64,000 bases of DNA from Butyrivibrio sp. UBA3740 (GCA_002372465.1 DFGW01000064.1:1-64000); one strand, 5' to 3'. Positions 36,668 to 46,089 are shown, numbered from the stretch's first letter. Notes: generated from the letters alone by a model not told the origin. Made by a program: numbers and translations.

Positions 36668-37309
36668 ATGAATAAACACGTTCCACACGGACCCTACGAA
36701 AAGTTCATAAAAAGACCCCTGGATTTCCTTCTGGCCCTTTGCGGGATAATAGTACTGAGTCCTGTAATGATAGTTACGGCGGTGCTTGTGAGATTTAAGC
36801 TTGGAAGTCCTGTTTTGTTCAGGCAGCCACGTCCGGGCAAGGATGAGAAGGTATTTAATCTCTACAAGTTCAGGACCATGACAGATGAAAAGGATGCCCA
36901 GGGCAACCTCCTTCCCGATGAGGACAGACTTCCGGCATTTGGTAAAAAGCTTCGAAGCACCAGCCTTGATGAACTTCCGGAGTTTTTCAATATCCTCAAG
37001 GGCGATATGAGTTTTATTGGCCCAAGGCCGCTTCTTGTGAAGTATCTGCCTCTGTACAATGAAGAGCAGAAGCACAGGCACGATGTAAGGCCGGGACTTA
37101 CCGGATGGGCCCAGGTAAACGGACGAAATCTCCTTAGCTGGGAGGACAGGTTCGAAAAGGATGTTTACTACGTAAGAAACATCTCGTTTTTATTTGACCT
37201 GAAGATCATTTTCAGGACTGTGGCGGTTGTCTTTGACCACAGCGGAATTACCAGTGGCACAGATGCCACCATGGAAGCCTTCACCGGGACAAAACCCAAG
37301 GAAGAATGA
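36668..37309 (+). CDS. PglC-like phosphoglycosyl transferase (initiating enzyme, short form)
   Basis: The 213-residue protein is a minimal monotopic phosphoglycosyl transferase. One re-entrant hydrophobic helix ([20 protein letters not shown], about residues 20-40) precedes the catalytic domain, with [20 protein letters not shown], the Asp-Glu dyad in [20 protein letters not shown] (about residue 99), [14 protein letters not shown] and [14 protein letters not shown]. It transfers a sugar-1-phosphate from UDP-diNAcBac-like or related sugars to undecaprenyl phosphate. It sits directly after the dehydratase and aminotransferase, so it probably uses their product. It is the second initiating enzyme of the window. 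Confidence 0.93.
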   Translation: MNKHVPHGPYEKFIKRPLDFLLALCGIIVLSPVMIVTAVLVRFKLGSPVLFRQPRPGKDEKVFNLYKFRTMTDEKDAQGNLLPDEDRLPAFGKKLRSTSLDELPEFFNILKGDMSFIGPRPLLVKYLPLYNEEQKHRHDVRPGLTGWAQVNGRNLLSWEDRFEKDVYYVRNISFLFDLKIIFRTVAVVFDHSGITSGTDATMEAFTGTKPKEE

Positions 37310-37320
37310 AAGGATAGTTT

Positions 37321-38316
37321 ATGAATATTCTGTTTTGCAGCGTCGGAAGAAGATGCGATCTGTTAAAGGACTTTAGAAATACACTGGGAGATAAGGTGCA
37401 CATTGTTGTTACGGATAACAGCCATTTTGCACCTGCTCTTGCTTTTGCGGATAAAAGCTATCAGGTACCCCTTATAACTGACAAGGACTACATTCCCATG
37501 ATCCTTGATATCTGCAGGAAGGAAAAGATTGATGCAGTTACTACTCTGATCGATCCCGAGATCGCTATTTTGGCTGAGCACAGGGCCGAATTTACTGCCA
37601 TCGGTGTGGAAGTCCTTGCTCCATATATGGAGACTGCGAAACTTTGCTTTGATAAGTATGAAATGTACAAGTACCTGACAGAAAAGGGCATCAATACTGT
37701 AAGGACCTTCGGCAATATGGCGGATTTCAAGACAGCCTTTGAGGCGGGCGAAATTTCTTTTCCTGTGTTTGTAAAGCCAAGAACGGGAAGCGGAAGCGTA
37801 GGCGCCAGAAAGGTTGAAACTCTGGAGCTTTTAGAGGAGCTGATGGCCAGGGACGAATCCCTTATAATTCAGGAGCTTATGACCGGAAAAGACATGGATG
37901 CGGATATCTACGTTGACACCATAAGCCATGAGACTATAGCTGTTTTCTCCAAGAAGAAGATATCAACCACTATTGGCGGGGCCAACAAGACCATCTCCTT
38001 TAAGGATCAGGCACTCTTTGACTTTGTTACAAAGGCCCTTAAGGTTTTTGAGTTTAACGGTCCTTTGGATATGGATCTCTTTTATCAGGACGGACAGTAC
38101 TATCTGTCAGAGATAAATCCAAGGTTCGGAGGCGCATATCTGCACGCCTATGGCGCAGGGGTTGATTTCATCAGCTTCATCTACAACAATGTGGTGGAGA
38201 AGAAAGAGAACAAGCCCTGCATAGGAGAGTACGACGAGGATGTGGTGATGATGATGTATGACAGCGTTGTCATCGACACCCTGTCAAACCTTAAGGAGCG
38301 GATGAAGGAGATCTGA
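37321..38316 (+). CDS. ATP-grasp ligase, carbamoyl-phosphate-synthase-like
   Basis: The 331-residue protein has an ATP-grasp fold: a Rossmann-like start (MNILFCSVGRRCDLLKDF), the ATP-binding segment FPVFVKPRTGSGSVGARKVE (about residue 152), LIIQELMTGKDMDADIYVD and the metal-binding YYLSEINPRFGGAYLHAYG (about residue 263). Such enzymes form amide or peptide bonds through an acyl phosphate. It lies between the PglC-like enzyme and a PglA-like GT4, where related loci carry an acetyltransferase. I infer that it may couple an amino acid or other acid to the 4-amino sugar. The substrate is unproven. Confidence 0.82.
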   Translation: MNILFCSVGRRCDLLKDFRNTLGDKVHIVVTDNSHFAPALAFADKSYQVPLITDKDYIPMILDICRKEKIDAVTTLIDPEIAILAEHRAEFTAIGVEVLAPYMETAKLCFDKYEMYKYLTEKGINTVRTFGNMADFKTAFEAGEISFPVFVKPRTGSGSVGARKVETLELLEELMARDESLIIQELMTGKDMDADIYVDTISHETIAVFSKKKISTTIGGANKTISFKDQALFDFVTKALKVFEFNGPLDMDLFYQDGQYYLSEINPRFGGAYLHAYGAGVDFISFIYNNVVEKKENKPCIGEYDEDVVMMMYDSVVIDTLSNLKERMKEI

Positions 38317-38318
38317 GG

Positions 38319-39431
38319 ATGCGTATCCTGATTTTGGCCAATTACGCAAACGGCTTGTATCTGTTTCGAAGAGAGCTGGTTCAGGCATTCATCGACGAAG
38401 GACACGATGTTCTTGTGTCGGTTCCGCCGGATGAAAACTGCAACAAGCTCAGAAACCTTGGGTGGAACATCATTGATACAAATCTTGACAGGCATGGGAT
38501 GAATCCTGCTAAGGATTTAAAGCTCTTTAAGACGTATCTTGGCTTCATGAACAGATTTAAACCGGATGTGGTGCTGACCTACACCATAAAACCGAATATA
38601 TACGGAGCAAGTGCAGCAAGGATCAAGAAAGTCCCTTATATCTGCAATATCACCGGCCTTGGAAAGGCTATCGAGGGCGGAGGAATGCTGAGCAGAGTGC
38701 TTTGCGCTATGTACAGGTTCTCCACGGGAAAGGCTAAAAAGGTCTTTTTCCAGAATGAGGGGAATATGAAGGTGCTCCGGGATAAGGGTATTGCAAGGAC
38801 GAATGCAGCTCTTTTACCCGGGTCCGGGGTCAATACCACTGAGCACCCTTTGAGGGAATACCCGGATGAAGCTGATGGAATAAGGCTTTTGGCAGTTCTT
38901 AGGATCATGAAGGACAAGGGTGTTAAGGAATACCTGGAAGCTGCAGAAAAACTCGGAAAAGAAAGACCGGAGCTTCACTTCGAGCTTGTGGGTGAGTACG
39001 AGGAGGACGAGAGGAAGACCTTTGAACCCGAGATAGAAAGGCTACAGTCTTTGGGGCTTTTAAAGTACTACGGCCATATAGACAACGTGGAGCAGGTTAT
39101 GGCCTCCTCCCATGTGGTAGTCCATCCTTCTTATCACGAGGGAATGTCCAATGTGCTTTTGGAGGCAGCAGCCTGTGGTCGGCCGATTCTTACCTGCGAT
39201 ATTCCCGGATGCCGTGAGGCGGTTATAAAGGATCAGAGCGGATTTCTATTTGGGCCAGAGAGTACAGATGAACTAGTAAAGGCCATAGAGCGTATCCTTA
39301 CAATTAACGCATCAGGTCGAAAAGCCATGGGACTTAAGGGCAGAAGCCTTATTGAGGAAAAGTTTGACAGACGTAGTATAATATTGACGTATATCAATGA
39401 GATTAATCAGATAAATGCTGATAAGAATTAA
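38319..39431 (+). CDS. PglA-like GT4 glycosyltransferase
   Basis: This 370-residue GT4 enzyme opens MRILILANYANGLYLFRREL and has VVLTYTIKPNIYGASAARI, NITGLGKAIEGGGML and PGSGVNTTEHPLREYP, features of PglA/CapM-type enzymes that add the second sugar to an undecaprenyl-diphosphate trideoxy sugar. The donor half shows LAVLRIMKDKGVKEYLEAAE, YYGHIDNVEQVMASS and SYHEGMSNVLLEAAACGRP. It begins 2 bases after the ATP-grasp gene and thus completes the Pgl-like block. The donor may be UDP-GalNAc or a similar UDP sugar; that part is inferred. Confidence 0.9.
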   Translation: MRILILANYANGLYLFRRELVQAFIDEGHDVLVSVPPDENCNKLRNLGWNIIDTNLDRHGMNPAKDLKLFKTYLGFMNRFKPDVVLTYTIKPNIYGASAARIKKVPYICNITGLGKAIEGGGMLSRVLCAMYRFSTGKAKKVFFQNEGNMKVLRDKGIARTNAALLPGSGVNTTEHPLREYPDEADGIRLLAVLRIMKDKGVKEYLEAAEKLGKERPELHFELVGEYEEDERKTFEPEIERLQSLGLLKYYGHIDNVEQVMASSHVVVHPSYHEGMSNVLLEAAACGRPILTCDIPGCREAVIKDQSGFLFGPESTDELVKAIERILTINASGRKAMGLKGRSLIEEKFDRRSIILTYINEINQINADKN

Positions 39432-39449
39432 TTATCTGGAGGAAACACA

Positions 39450-40766
39450 ATGGATTTATATGAGAAACTCCTTGCCGGAGAAGAAAAGCTTTCACTTGTA
39501 GGTCTTGGTTATGTAGGAATGCCTATTGCGGTAGCTTACGCCAAGAAGATCAAAGTAGTAGGATATGACTTCAATGCAGAGAAGGTTGAGCTCTACAAGA
39601 AAGGAATCGACCCTACAAGAGAGGTTGGAGATGATGCCATAAAAGAGACATCAGTAGAATTTACTGCTGATCCTGAGAAGCTCCGTGAGTGCAAATTTCA
39701 CGTTGTGGCAGTTCCGACACCTGTAAATGACGATCATACACCTGATCTTTCACCTGTTGAGGGTGCCAGCCATACACTGGGTAAGTACCTTACAAAGGGC
39801 AGCATTGTAGTATATGAGTCAACAGTTTATCCCGGCGTAACAGAGGATATCTGCGTACCTATCCTTGAGAAGGAGTCAGGACTTAAGTGCGGAGTAGACT
39901 TCAAGATCGGATACTCACCTGAGCGTATAAATCCCGGTGACAAGGTTCACAGACTTGATACCATAACCAAGATCGTTTCCGGTATGGATGAGGAGACCCT
40001 GGACACAGTAGCAAAGGTTTACAGCCTGGTTGCTCTTGCCGGTGTATATAAGGCACAGTCCATCAAGGTTGCAGAGGCAGCTAAGGTTATTGAGAACTCA
40101 CAGCGTGATATCAATATCGCCTTCATGAACGAGCTTTCTATGATCTTCCACAAGATGGATATCGACACAAAGAGTGTACTTGAGGCAGCAGGAACAAAGT
40201 GGAATTTCCTTCACTTCTTCCCGGGACTTGTTGGCGGACACTGCATCGGTGTTGATCCCTATTACCTTACTTACAAGGCAGAGGAGCTTGGTTACCACTC
40301 CCAGATCATTCTTTCAGGAAGACGTATCAATGATGACATGGGCAAGTACATTGCTGAGAGCTGTGTAAAGAACCTTATCGCAGCTGACATTCCTGTCAAG
40401 AATGCAAAGGTTGCAATCCTTGGATTTACCTTCAAGGAGAACTGCCCTGACACCAGAAATACAAAGGTTATCGATATTTACAACGAGCTTGGCGAGTATG
40501 GCATTAAGCCAATGGTTGTTGATACTGAGGCGGATGCAGCTGAGGCAAAAAGACTCTATGGCATTGAGTTTGATTCAATTGACAGCATAAAGGACATGGA
40601 TGCAGTTATCGTGGCTGTTTCCCATGAGGCATTCAAGGACTACAAGCCTTCTGATATTGCCAAGTTCTTCAACCCTGCCCACAAGACAAAGGTATTCCTT
40701 GATATCAAGGGTATTTATGATATGAATGATTACAAGGCTCCCGAGTTCGACTACTGGAGGTTATGA
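39450..40766 (+). CDS. UDP-N-acetylhexosamine 6-dehydrogenase (WbpO/TviB-like)
   Basis: The 438-residue UDP-sugar dehydrogenase has the NAD site LVGLGYVGMPIAVAYAKKI, VVAVPTPVNDDHTPDLSPV, VYESTVYPGVTEDICVPIL, YSPERINPGDKVHRL, and the catalytic cysteine in FPGLVGGHCIGVDPYYL (about residue 262). The NDD and GGHCIGVDPYYL forms match the WbpO/TviB group, which oxidises UDP-GlcNAc or UDP-GalNAc to the uronic acid. GGAGG lies just before the ATG. The next gene, a C4-epimerase, overlaps its stop, so the pair probably yields UDP-GalNAcA. Confidence 0.94.
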   Translation: MDLYEKLLAGEEKLSLVGLGYVGMPIAVAYAKKIKVVGYDFNAEKVELYKKGIDPTREVGDDAIKETSVEFTADPEKLRECKFHVVAVPTPVNDDHTPDLSPVEGASHTLGKYLTKGSIVVYESTVYPGVTEDICVPILEKESGLKCGVDFKIGYSPERINPGDKVHRLDTITKIVSGMDEETLDTVAKVYSLVALAGVYKAQSIKVAEAAKVIENSQRDINIAFMNELSMIFHKMDIDTKSVLEAAGTKWNFLHFFPGLVGGHCIGVDPYYLTYKAEELGYHSQIILSGRRINDDMGKYIAESCVKNLIAADIPVKNAKVAILGFTFKENCPDTRNTKVIDIYNELGEYGIKPMVVDTEADAAEAKRLYGIEFDSIDSIKDMDAVIVAVSHEAFKDYKPSDIAKFFNPAHKTKVFLDIKGIYDMNDYKAPEFDYWRL

Positions 40767-41740
40767 TGGGATTTAGAGAGTTAAAATTTCCTGAAAACAG
40801 CGTTTTCCTGGTAACAGGAGGCGCCGGATTCATCGGATCAAATATTGTTGAAGCCCTTCTTGATATGGGCTACACAGTAAGATGTATGGACAACCTTTCA
40901 ACAGGACATATCGAGAACATTCAGCCTTTTATGGATAACCCGAAGTTTACTTTCATCGAAAAGGACATCAGGGATCTGGATGCCTGCATGGAAGCTACAA
41001 AGGGTGTAGACTATGTTCTCAATGAAGCTGCCTGGGGCAGTGTTCCAAGAAGTATTGAAATGCCTCTTTTATATGAGGAGATCAATATCCGAGGAACCCT
41101 CAACATGATGGAAGCTTCAAGACAGAACGGTGTTAAGAAGTTTGTCTATGCATCAAGTTCTTCGGTATATGGAGATTCCACTGTACTTCCCAAGAAGGAG
41201 GGACAGGAGGGAAATGTCCTTTCACCCTATGCCCTCACCAAGAAAACTGATGAGGAGTACGGAAAGCTTTATAAGAGTCTTTACGGCCTTGATACTTATG
41301 GCCTTAGATATTTCAACGTATTTGGAAGAAGGCAGGATCCTAACGGCGCCTATGCGGCGGTTATTCCCAAGTTCCTTCGTCAGCTCATGAATGGCGAGAC
41401 ACCTACCATCAACGGAGATGGCAAGCAGTCCAGAGATTTCACCTACGTGGATAACGTCATTGAAGGAAATCTTCGCGCCTGCCTTGCTTCTTCAGATGTG
41501 GCAGGAGAGGCCTACAATATCGGTGCCGGTGGAAGAGAATTCCTTATAGACGTATATCACCACTTAACAGATGCTCTTGGCATGGATGTGGAGCCAATCT
41601 TCGGACCACCTCGTAAGGGCGATATCAGGGATTCCAATGCGGACATCTCCAAGGCAAGAAAGAACCTTGGCTACGATCCTTCCTATGACTTCAAGGCAGG
41701 AATTGAACTGGCAATCGAGTGGTATAAAGAGACGCTTTGA
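40766..41740 (+). CDS. UDP-HexNAc(A) C4-epimerase (WbpP/TviC-like)
   Basis: I take the second of two adjacent ATGs (40766, 324 residues) since GGAGG is 5 bases before it and only 2 from the first. The extended SDR fold shows FLVTGGAGFIGSNIVEALLD, VLNEAAWGSVPRSIEMPLL, ASSSSVYGD and the catalytic SPYALTKKTDEEY, then RYFNVFGRRQDPNGAYAAVI. GSVPRS and NVFGRRQDPNGAYAAVIP are WbpP/TviC signatures. It interconverts UDP-GlcNAc(A) and UDP-GalNAc(A). Together with the preceding dehydrogenase it supplies the acidic sugar of the polymer. Confidence 0.93.
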   Translation: MGFRELKFPENSVFLVTGGAGFIGSNIVEALLDMGYTVRCMDNLSTGHIENIQPFMDNPKFTFIEKDIRDLDACMEATKGVDYVLNEAAWGSVPRSIEMPLLYEEINIRGTLNMMEASRQNGVKKFVYASSSSVYGDSTVLPKKEGQEGNVLSPYALTKKTDEEYGKLYKSLYGLDTYGLRYFNVFGRRQDPNGAYAAVIPKFLRQLMNGETPTINGDGKQSRDFTYVDNVIEGNLRACLASSDVAGEAYNIGAGGREFLIDVYHHLTDALGMDVEPIFGPPRKGDIRDSNADISKARKNLGYDPSYDFKAGIELAIEWYKETL

Positions 41741-41743
41741 CCT

Positions 41744-42484
41744 ATGCAGATAACGATACGAATGGACGACATTACTCCGGATATGGACTATGCCAGGTTT
41801 TCCAGATTTAAAGCCCTTCTGGATAAGCATGACATAAAGCCCCTTATCGGAGTGGTGCCTGATAACCGGGATGAGAAGCTTGCAATTGAAGAGCCCCACA
41901 AGGACTTCTGGAACATGGTAAAAGAGCTTGAGGAGAACGGGTGGACTATCGCCATGCATGGACTTAATCACCTCTATACCACCAAGGATCCGGGGATTTT
42001 CCCCATCGGAGGGAAGTCAGAATTTGCAGGGCTTTCCCTGGCAAAGCAGGACGAGATGATAAGAGAAGGAAAGAGGATCCTTAGGGATAATGGTATTACC
42101 ACCGACATCTTTATGGCTCCATCCCACTCTTTTGACAAAAACACCATAAGAGTCCTTAAGAAGAATGATTTCTATATTCTGACTGATGGCTTCGGCTCCG
42201 GGCCCTTCAGATCAAAGGGAATGATCTATTATCCGATTTCTGTTAAACGAAGCAGCAGCTTAAAGGATGACAGAAAAGGCCTTGTAACCTTTGTTTACCA
42301 TGCAAATACCATGGAGGATAAGGACTTTGACAAGCTTGAAAAGCTTCTGGAAACCGGCAAGGTGGTATCCTATTCTGCCTTCAGGCAGCTTGATATAAAG
42401 GATCGGACTATATTTGGGGACATATGGCAGTATACTGTTGCCAAGGCAAAGTACACAGCCGTGCAGATAAAGAAAATTATTTAA
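41744..42484 (+). CDS. DUF2334-like polysaccharide deacetylase-fold protein
   Basis: The 246-residue protein has NodB-like motifs: TIRMDDITPDMDYAR (catalytic Asp-Asp), PLIGVVPDNRD, WTIAMHGLNHLYTT (metal histidines, H-x3-H) and IFMAPSHSFDKNTIRVL. There is no signal peptide or membrane helix, so it acts in the cytoplasm, perhaps on a nucleotide- or lipid-linked N-acetyl sugar. It follows the UDP-GalNAcA genes by 3 bases. The deacetylase role is inferred from the fold; the substrate is unknown. Confidence 0.78.
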   Translation: MQITIRMDDITPDMDYARFSRFKALLDKHDIKPLIGVVPDNRDEKLAIEEPHKDFWNMVKELEENGWTIAMHGLNHLYTTKDPGIFPIGGKSEFAGLSLAKQDEMIREGKRILRDNGITTDIFMAPSHSFDKNTIRVLKKNDFYILTDGFGSGPFRSKGMIYYPISVKRSSSLKDDRKGLVTFVYHANTMEDKDFDKLEKLLETGKVVSYSAFRQLDIKDRTIFGDIWQYTVAKAKYTAVQIKKII

Positions 42485-42508
42485 TTACATCTGGAGGAAA
42501 CCGAGCGG

Positions 42509-43954
42509 ATGGATACAGGTTTTGGACAGATTCGTGTGCTTCATGTACTTGGGGGACTTGGAGTAGGCGGTGCTGAGTGCAGAATCATAGATTTATACAG
42601 AAATATGGACAGGGACAAGATACAGTTTGATTTCCTGGTCCATTATTCACCTGAAAAAACAGGAAAGAAGAGTCCGACTTCTGATGAACTGATGGCAGTT
42701 CGAGAGCCGGACTATTTTGATAATAGCGTATATAAACTTGGAGGCAGGATTTTCTGTCTTCCAAAGTTCACGGGAACCAATCTTGCTGAGTATAAGGCGG
42801 CCATAAAGAGGTTTTTTGCAGATCATCCCAATCAGTGGAAATTCATCCAGGGACACATGACCAGCACAGCTGCAATTTATCTTCCCATTGCCAGAAAGGC
42901 CGGAATACCAATCTGCATTGCCCATGCAAGAAGCGCCGGAGTTGACAATGGTATCAAGGGGCTGGCCACCAGGTTTTTCAGGGCACCCCTTCACAAGGAC
43001 GGTATAACAGATTATAACTTTGCCTGCTCCAAAGAGGCAGGAATCTCTGTTTTTGGCCAGGAACTGGTGGATGCAGGGAAGGTAAAGGTTATCCCCAACG
43101 CCATAGATATCAGGCATTTTGCCTTTAATCCACAGATCAGGGATAAGATCAGGCAGGAGCTTGGCGTATCAAATGCAATCGTCATCGGACACGTCGGCAG
43201 TTTTCGCTATGCCAAGAACCATGAGTTTCTTTTGCAGGTTTTTGCGCAGGTCTGCAGACTTTTGGACAACGATGATCAGAATCAGTACAACATGATGCAC
43301 GGAATGAGGATCAAACTTCTTATGCTTGGGAAGGGGCCTCTTCAGGAGGACATGATGAAGCTTGCCGACAAGCTTCATATCGCCAACAGGTGCATTTTTG
43401 CAGGCAACAAGTCCAATGCAAGCGACTACTATCAGGCAATGGATTACTTCTGTTTCCCTTCAAGATATGAAGGACTTCCGGGAAGCGTAGTGGAGGCCCA
43501 GGCTTCAGGACTTCAGTGCCTTGTCTCCGACTCTGTGACACCGGAGGTGAACGTTACCGAGCTGGTGTCCATGATGAGCATCAAGTCAGAGGCCAGAGAC
43601 TGGGCAAGGAAGATCATTGATGATCTGCTGCTGCGTGAAGATTATCAGGCAGATCCCCTTCAGGAGGAGATAAAGCTCAATGAGACCTTCACCCGTATTG
43701 CAGGAGAGAGAAGAGAGAGTGTATTTGAGACCGACGAGACGCCGTGCATCGACATTCTTGACGCCGGTACCGGATTTGAGACTGTTAATATCCCTGACAG
43801 GCTATCTAAGGGAGCTCGCCGTTCCATTGAGTTCTCCATTGGAGACAGATCCGAGAGTTCTGAATACATTTTGGGAAAGCTCAAGGCAGCAGGGTTTGAT
43901 GTAAAGAGTCAGGCAAAGATGATGTCTGCTTTCTATCAGAGAGGTCATTTTTAA
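42509..43954 (+). CDS. EpsF-like GT4 glycosyltransferase
   Basis: The 481-residue protein begins IRVLHVLGGLGVGGAECRII, the glycine-rich opening of EpsF/WcaL-type GT4 enzymes. It has FIQGHMTSTAAIYLPIARKA, VIPNAIDIRHFAFNP, IGHVGSFRYAKNHEFLLQVF, CIFAGNKSNASDYYQAMDYF and SRYEGLPGSVVEAQASGL. A C-terminal extension of roughly 80 residues after the fold (from about residue 395) has no recognised motif, and may account for the length beyond the usual 370-400. The next gene overlaps its stop by one base. The sugar is unknown. Confidence 0.88.
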   Translation: MDTGFGQIRVLHVLGGLGVGGAECRIIDLYRNMDRDKIQFDFLVHYSPEKTGKKSPTSDELMAVREPDYFDNSVYKLGGRIFCLPKFTGTNLAEYKAAIKRFFADHPNQWKFIQGHMTSTAAIYLPIARKAGIPICIAHARSAGVDNGIKGLATRFFRAPLHKDGITDYNFACSKEAGISVFGQELVDAGKVKVIPNAIDIRHFAFNPQIRDKIRQELGVSNAIVIGHVGSFRYAKNHEFLLQVFAQVCRLLDNDDQNQYNMMHGMRIKLLMLGKGPLQEDMMKLADKLHIANRCIFAGNKSNASDYYQAMDYFCFPSRYEGLPGSVVEAQASGLQCLVSDSVTPEVNVTELVSMMSIKSEARDWARKIIDDLLLREDYQADPLQEEIKLNETFTRIAGERRESVFETDETPCIDILDAGTGFETVNIPDRLSKGARRSIEFSIGDRSESSEYILGKLKAAGFDVKSQAKMMSAFYQRGHF

Positions 43955-45153
43955 TGGATAGTAAGAAGAAAAATCTCATGCTGATGGTGCCCATGCTCCA
44001 TCAGGGAGGATTTGAGAGAGTCTGCATAAAGACCGCAAGACTCATGCAGGAGTTTTATAACGTCCATATCCTTATTTTCAGCTCAAAGGATATCAACTAT
44101 GATGTAACAGGTCTTGATGTGATTGACATTGATGTCCCTTCGCAAAAGGGTCTTTTAAACAAGGTTTTAAATGTTTTAAAGCGTGTCCGCAAGACCAAAA
44201 AGATAAAGAGAGAGCTTGGTATAGACATTTCCTACAGCTTTGGAAGCAGCGCCAATTACGTCAATGCCCTCTCAGGTGTGGGAGATAAGGTCCTTACGGG
44301 ACTGCGCTGCCAGACCGACATGGAAAATGAGAGCCAGGTAAAGCTCTTTTGCAAAAAGTCGGATCAGGTACTTTCCTGTTCAAAAGAAATTGTAAGGCAG
44401 CTAAAGTCAGACTTTAACTATGACAGGAGCACTTATATCTACAATCCTCTTGACGTGGAGGATATACAGAATAAGGCTGCTGAGACCCCGGAGGATTTCC
44501 CTTTTGTGGGGGATGATATTAAGGTCATCTCCTGCTCTGCAAGAAACGACTATATAAAGGGAATCTGGCATCTGGTAAAAGCCTTTTCCCTGGCCCAGGT
44601 CAAGCACCCGGAGGCAAGACTCATTGTCATGGGAGCAGGCAACTGGGATAAGTACAAGGAACTTGCCAAAGCTCTTGGAGTAAAGGATAAGGTGGCTTTT
44701 CTGGGACTTAAGAAAAATCCCTTTCCTTATGTAGGGGCTTCCGATCTGTATGTGTGCAGTTCTAACCATGAGGGATTCCCCAATGCGGTGCTTGAAGCCA
44801 TGGCTTTAAATAAGCCGGTAATCTCTGCGGACTGTAAGACAGGACCAAGGGAAATACTTCTTTCGGAAGAAGAGTACGAGGACCTGATAGGAAGGCAGCC
44901 TGATGGCAGCAGCATAAAGGAGCCTATAAGGGGCGAATACGGAATTCTTGTTCCTGACATGGATGAGAATGAGAACTTTGATCCGGAGTACATAACTGAA
45001 GGTGAGAGGATTCTATCTGCTGAGATAGTAAGGATCCTGGATGATGAAAAGAGCCTTAAGGAATATTCTGAAAAGTCCCGCAAAAGAGCTCTTTGCTACA
45101 CTCCGGGCGCCTACAAGGAGAGCATTCACGATATATTAAAGAGGTATGAATAA
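43954..45153 (+). CDS. GT4 glycosyltransferase
   Basis: This 399-residue GT4 enzyme opens NLMLMVPMLHQGGFERVCIK and has YSFGSSANYVNALSG, TGLRCQTDMENESQ, VISCSARNDYIKGIWHLVKA, RLIVMGAGNWDKYKELAKAL and SSNHEGFPNAVLEAMALNKP. The QGGFERV and SNHEGFPNAVLEAMA elements place it with the AmsD-type glycosyltransferases also found at 46090 and 50602. It has one-base stop/start overlaps with both neighbours. It acts on cytoplasmic lipid-linked glycan. Donor unknown. Confidence 0.9.
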   Translation: MDSKKKNLMLMVPMLHQGGFERVCIKTARLMQEFYNVHILIFSSKDINYDVTGLDVIDIDVPSQKGLLNKVLNVLKRVRKTKKIKRELGIDISYSFGSSANYVNALSGVGDKVLTGLRCQTDMENESQVKLFCKKSDQVLSCSKEIVRQLKSDFNYDRSTYIYNPLDVEDIQNKAAETPEDFPFVGDDIKVISCSARNDYIKGIWHLVKAFSLAQVKHPEARLIVMGAGNWDKYKELAKALGVKDKVAFLGLKKNPFPYVGASDLYVCSSNHEGFPNAVLEAMALNKPVISADCKTGPREILLSEEEYEDLIGRQPDGSSIKEPIRGEYGILVPDMDENENFDPEYITEGERILSAEIVRILDDEKSLKEYSEKSRKRALCYTPGAYKESIHDILKRYE

Positions 45154-46088
45154 TGCATTATAAGGTCGTTGTTTTTGGAGTAAAAGACACATCGGAGAAT
45201 ATCATAGAGTTTATCCAGAACGAAATCTGCAAGGTTGATCTTGTTATCACCATTGCGCCCAAGGTTTTGGAGCATAATCAGGTGTCAGGCTTTAAGGGGC
45301 TTAGCTTCCTCACAGATAAATATGGCATTCCGGTACATGAGGCTGACAGCTACTTCCTTAATGACGAGAAGACAAAAGCCTTTATGGCAGAGAACACCTT
45401 TGATATCGGAATCGTTATGGGATGGCAAAGGCTCATCCCCAAGGAGGTTTTGGACTGCTTTAAGGAGGGAATCTTTGGCTTCCACGGAAATGCCGGCTAT
45501 CTTCCCTTTGGCAGAGGCAGATCTCCTCTTAACTGGTCCATGATCCTTGGAGATACAAGATTTAATCTTAACCTGTTTAAGTATGATGAGCATGCGGATA
45601 GTCCAAATGTCTTTTCCACTGAGATGTTCCAGATCAATGAGCATGATGATATCAGGACTGCCCAGTACAAGAACATGATCTGTTCAAAGAACCTGATCAA
45701 AAAGCTCCTTACTACTTACATAGAAAAGGGGCATGTTGAGATCCATACTGATTCAAAAGACTTTGATTCATGGTACAATAAACGTACAGCGGCAGATGGC
45801 AAGATAGACTTTAAGGACAGGACAAGAAATATCTATAACCTCATCAGAGGTGTGGCTGCGCCTTTCCCGGGAGCCTTCTGCTATGCAGATACTGAGGATG
45901 ATGAGCATAAAGTCACTGTATGGGAGGCTCATCCCTTTGACGAAATGATAGATTTCTCCGGCTATGCACCTGGAGAGATCGCAGATATTTTTGACGGAAA
46001 GCTTGTGGTCAGAACTGTGGACGGGTCACTCCTTATCGACAGATACGAGTGCGCATCTGAGCTGACCAAAGGAATGGTACTTAAGTAA
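45153..46088 (+). CDS. Formyltransferase-family protein, probable 4-amino-sugar N-formyltransferase
   Basis: The 311-residue protein belongs to the formyl-tetrahydrofolate-dependent formyltransferase family. It has FDIGIVMGWQRLIPKEVLDC, then GFHGNAGYLPFGRGRSPLNW (about residue 109), the catalytic Asp in YDEHADSPNVFSTEMFQI (about residue 148) and WYNKRTAADGKIDFKDR, all found in sugar formyltransferases such as VioF, WbtJ and the ArnA N-terminus. The usual Asn-x-His reads Gly-Phe-His here. The length suits the sugar enzymes, and the locus contains two sugar aminotransferases that could provide the 4-amino substrate. It is not likely to be the housekeeping Met-tRNA enzyme. Confidence 0.85.
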   Translation: MHYKVVVFGVKDTSENIIEFIQNEICKVDLVITIAPKVLEHNQVSGFKGLSFLTDKYGIPVHEADSYFLNDEKTKAFMAENTFDIGIVMGWQRLIPKEVLDCFKEGIFGFHGNAGYLPFGRGRSPLNWSMILGDTRFNLNLFKYDEHADSPNVFSTEMFQINEHDDIRTAQYKNMICSKNLIKKLLTTYIEKGHVEIHTDSKDFDSWYNKRTAADGKIDFKDRTRNIYNLIRGVAAPFPGAFCYADTEDDEHKVTVWEAHPFDEMIDFSGYAPGEIADIFDGKLVVRTVDGSLLIDRYECASELTKGMVLK

Positions 46089-46089
46089 T

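Noticed and set aside
36500-37081. Open frame of 193 codons on the minus strand across the PglE-like and PglC-like genes
   Set aside because: It spans the junction of two well-supported plus-strand genes and has no recognisable content.
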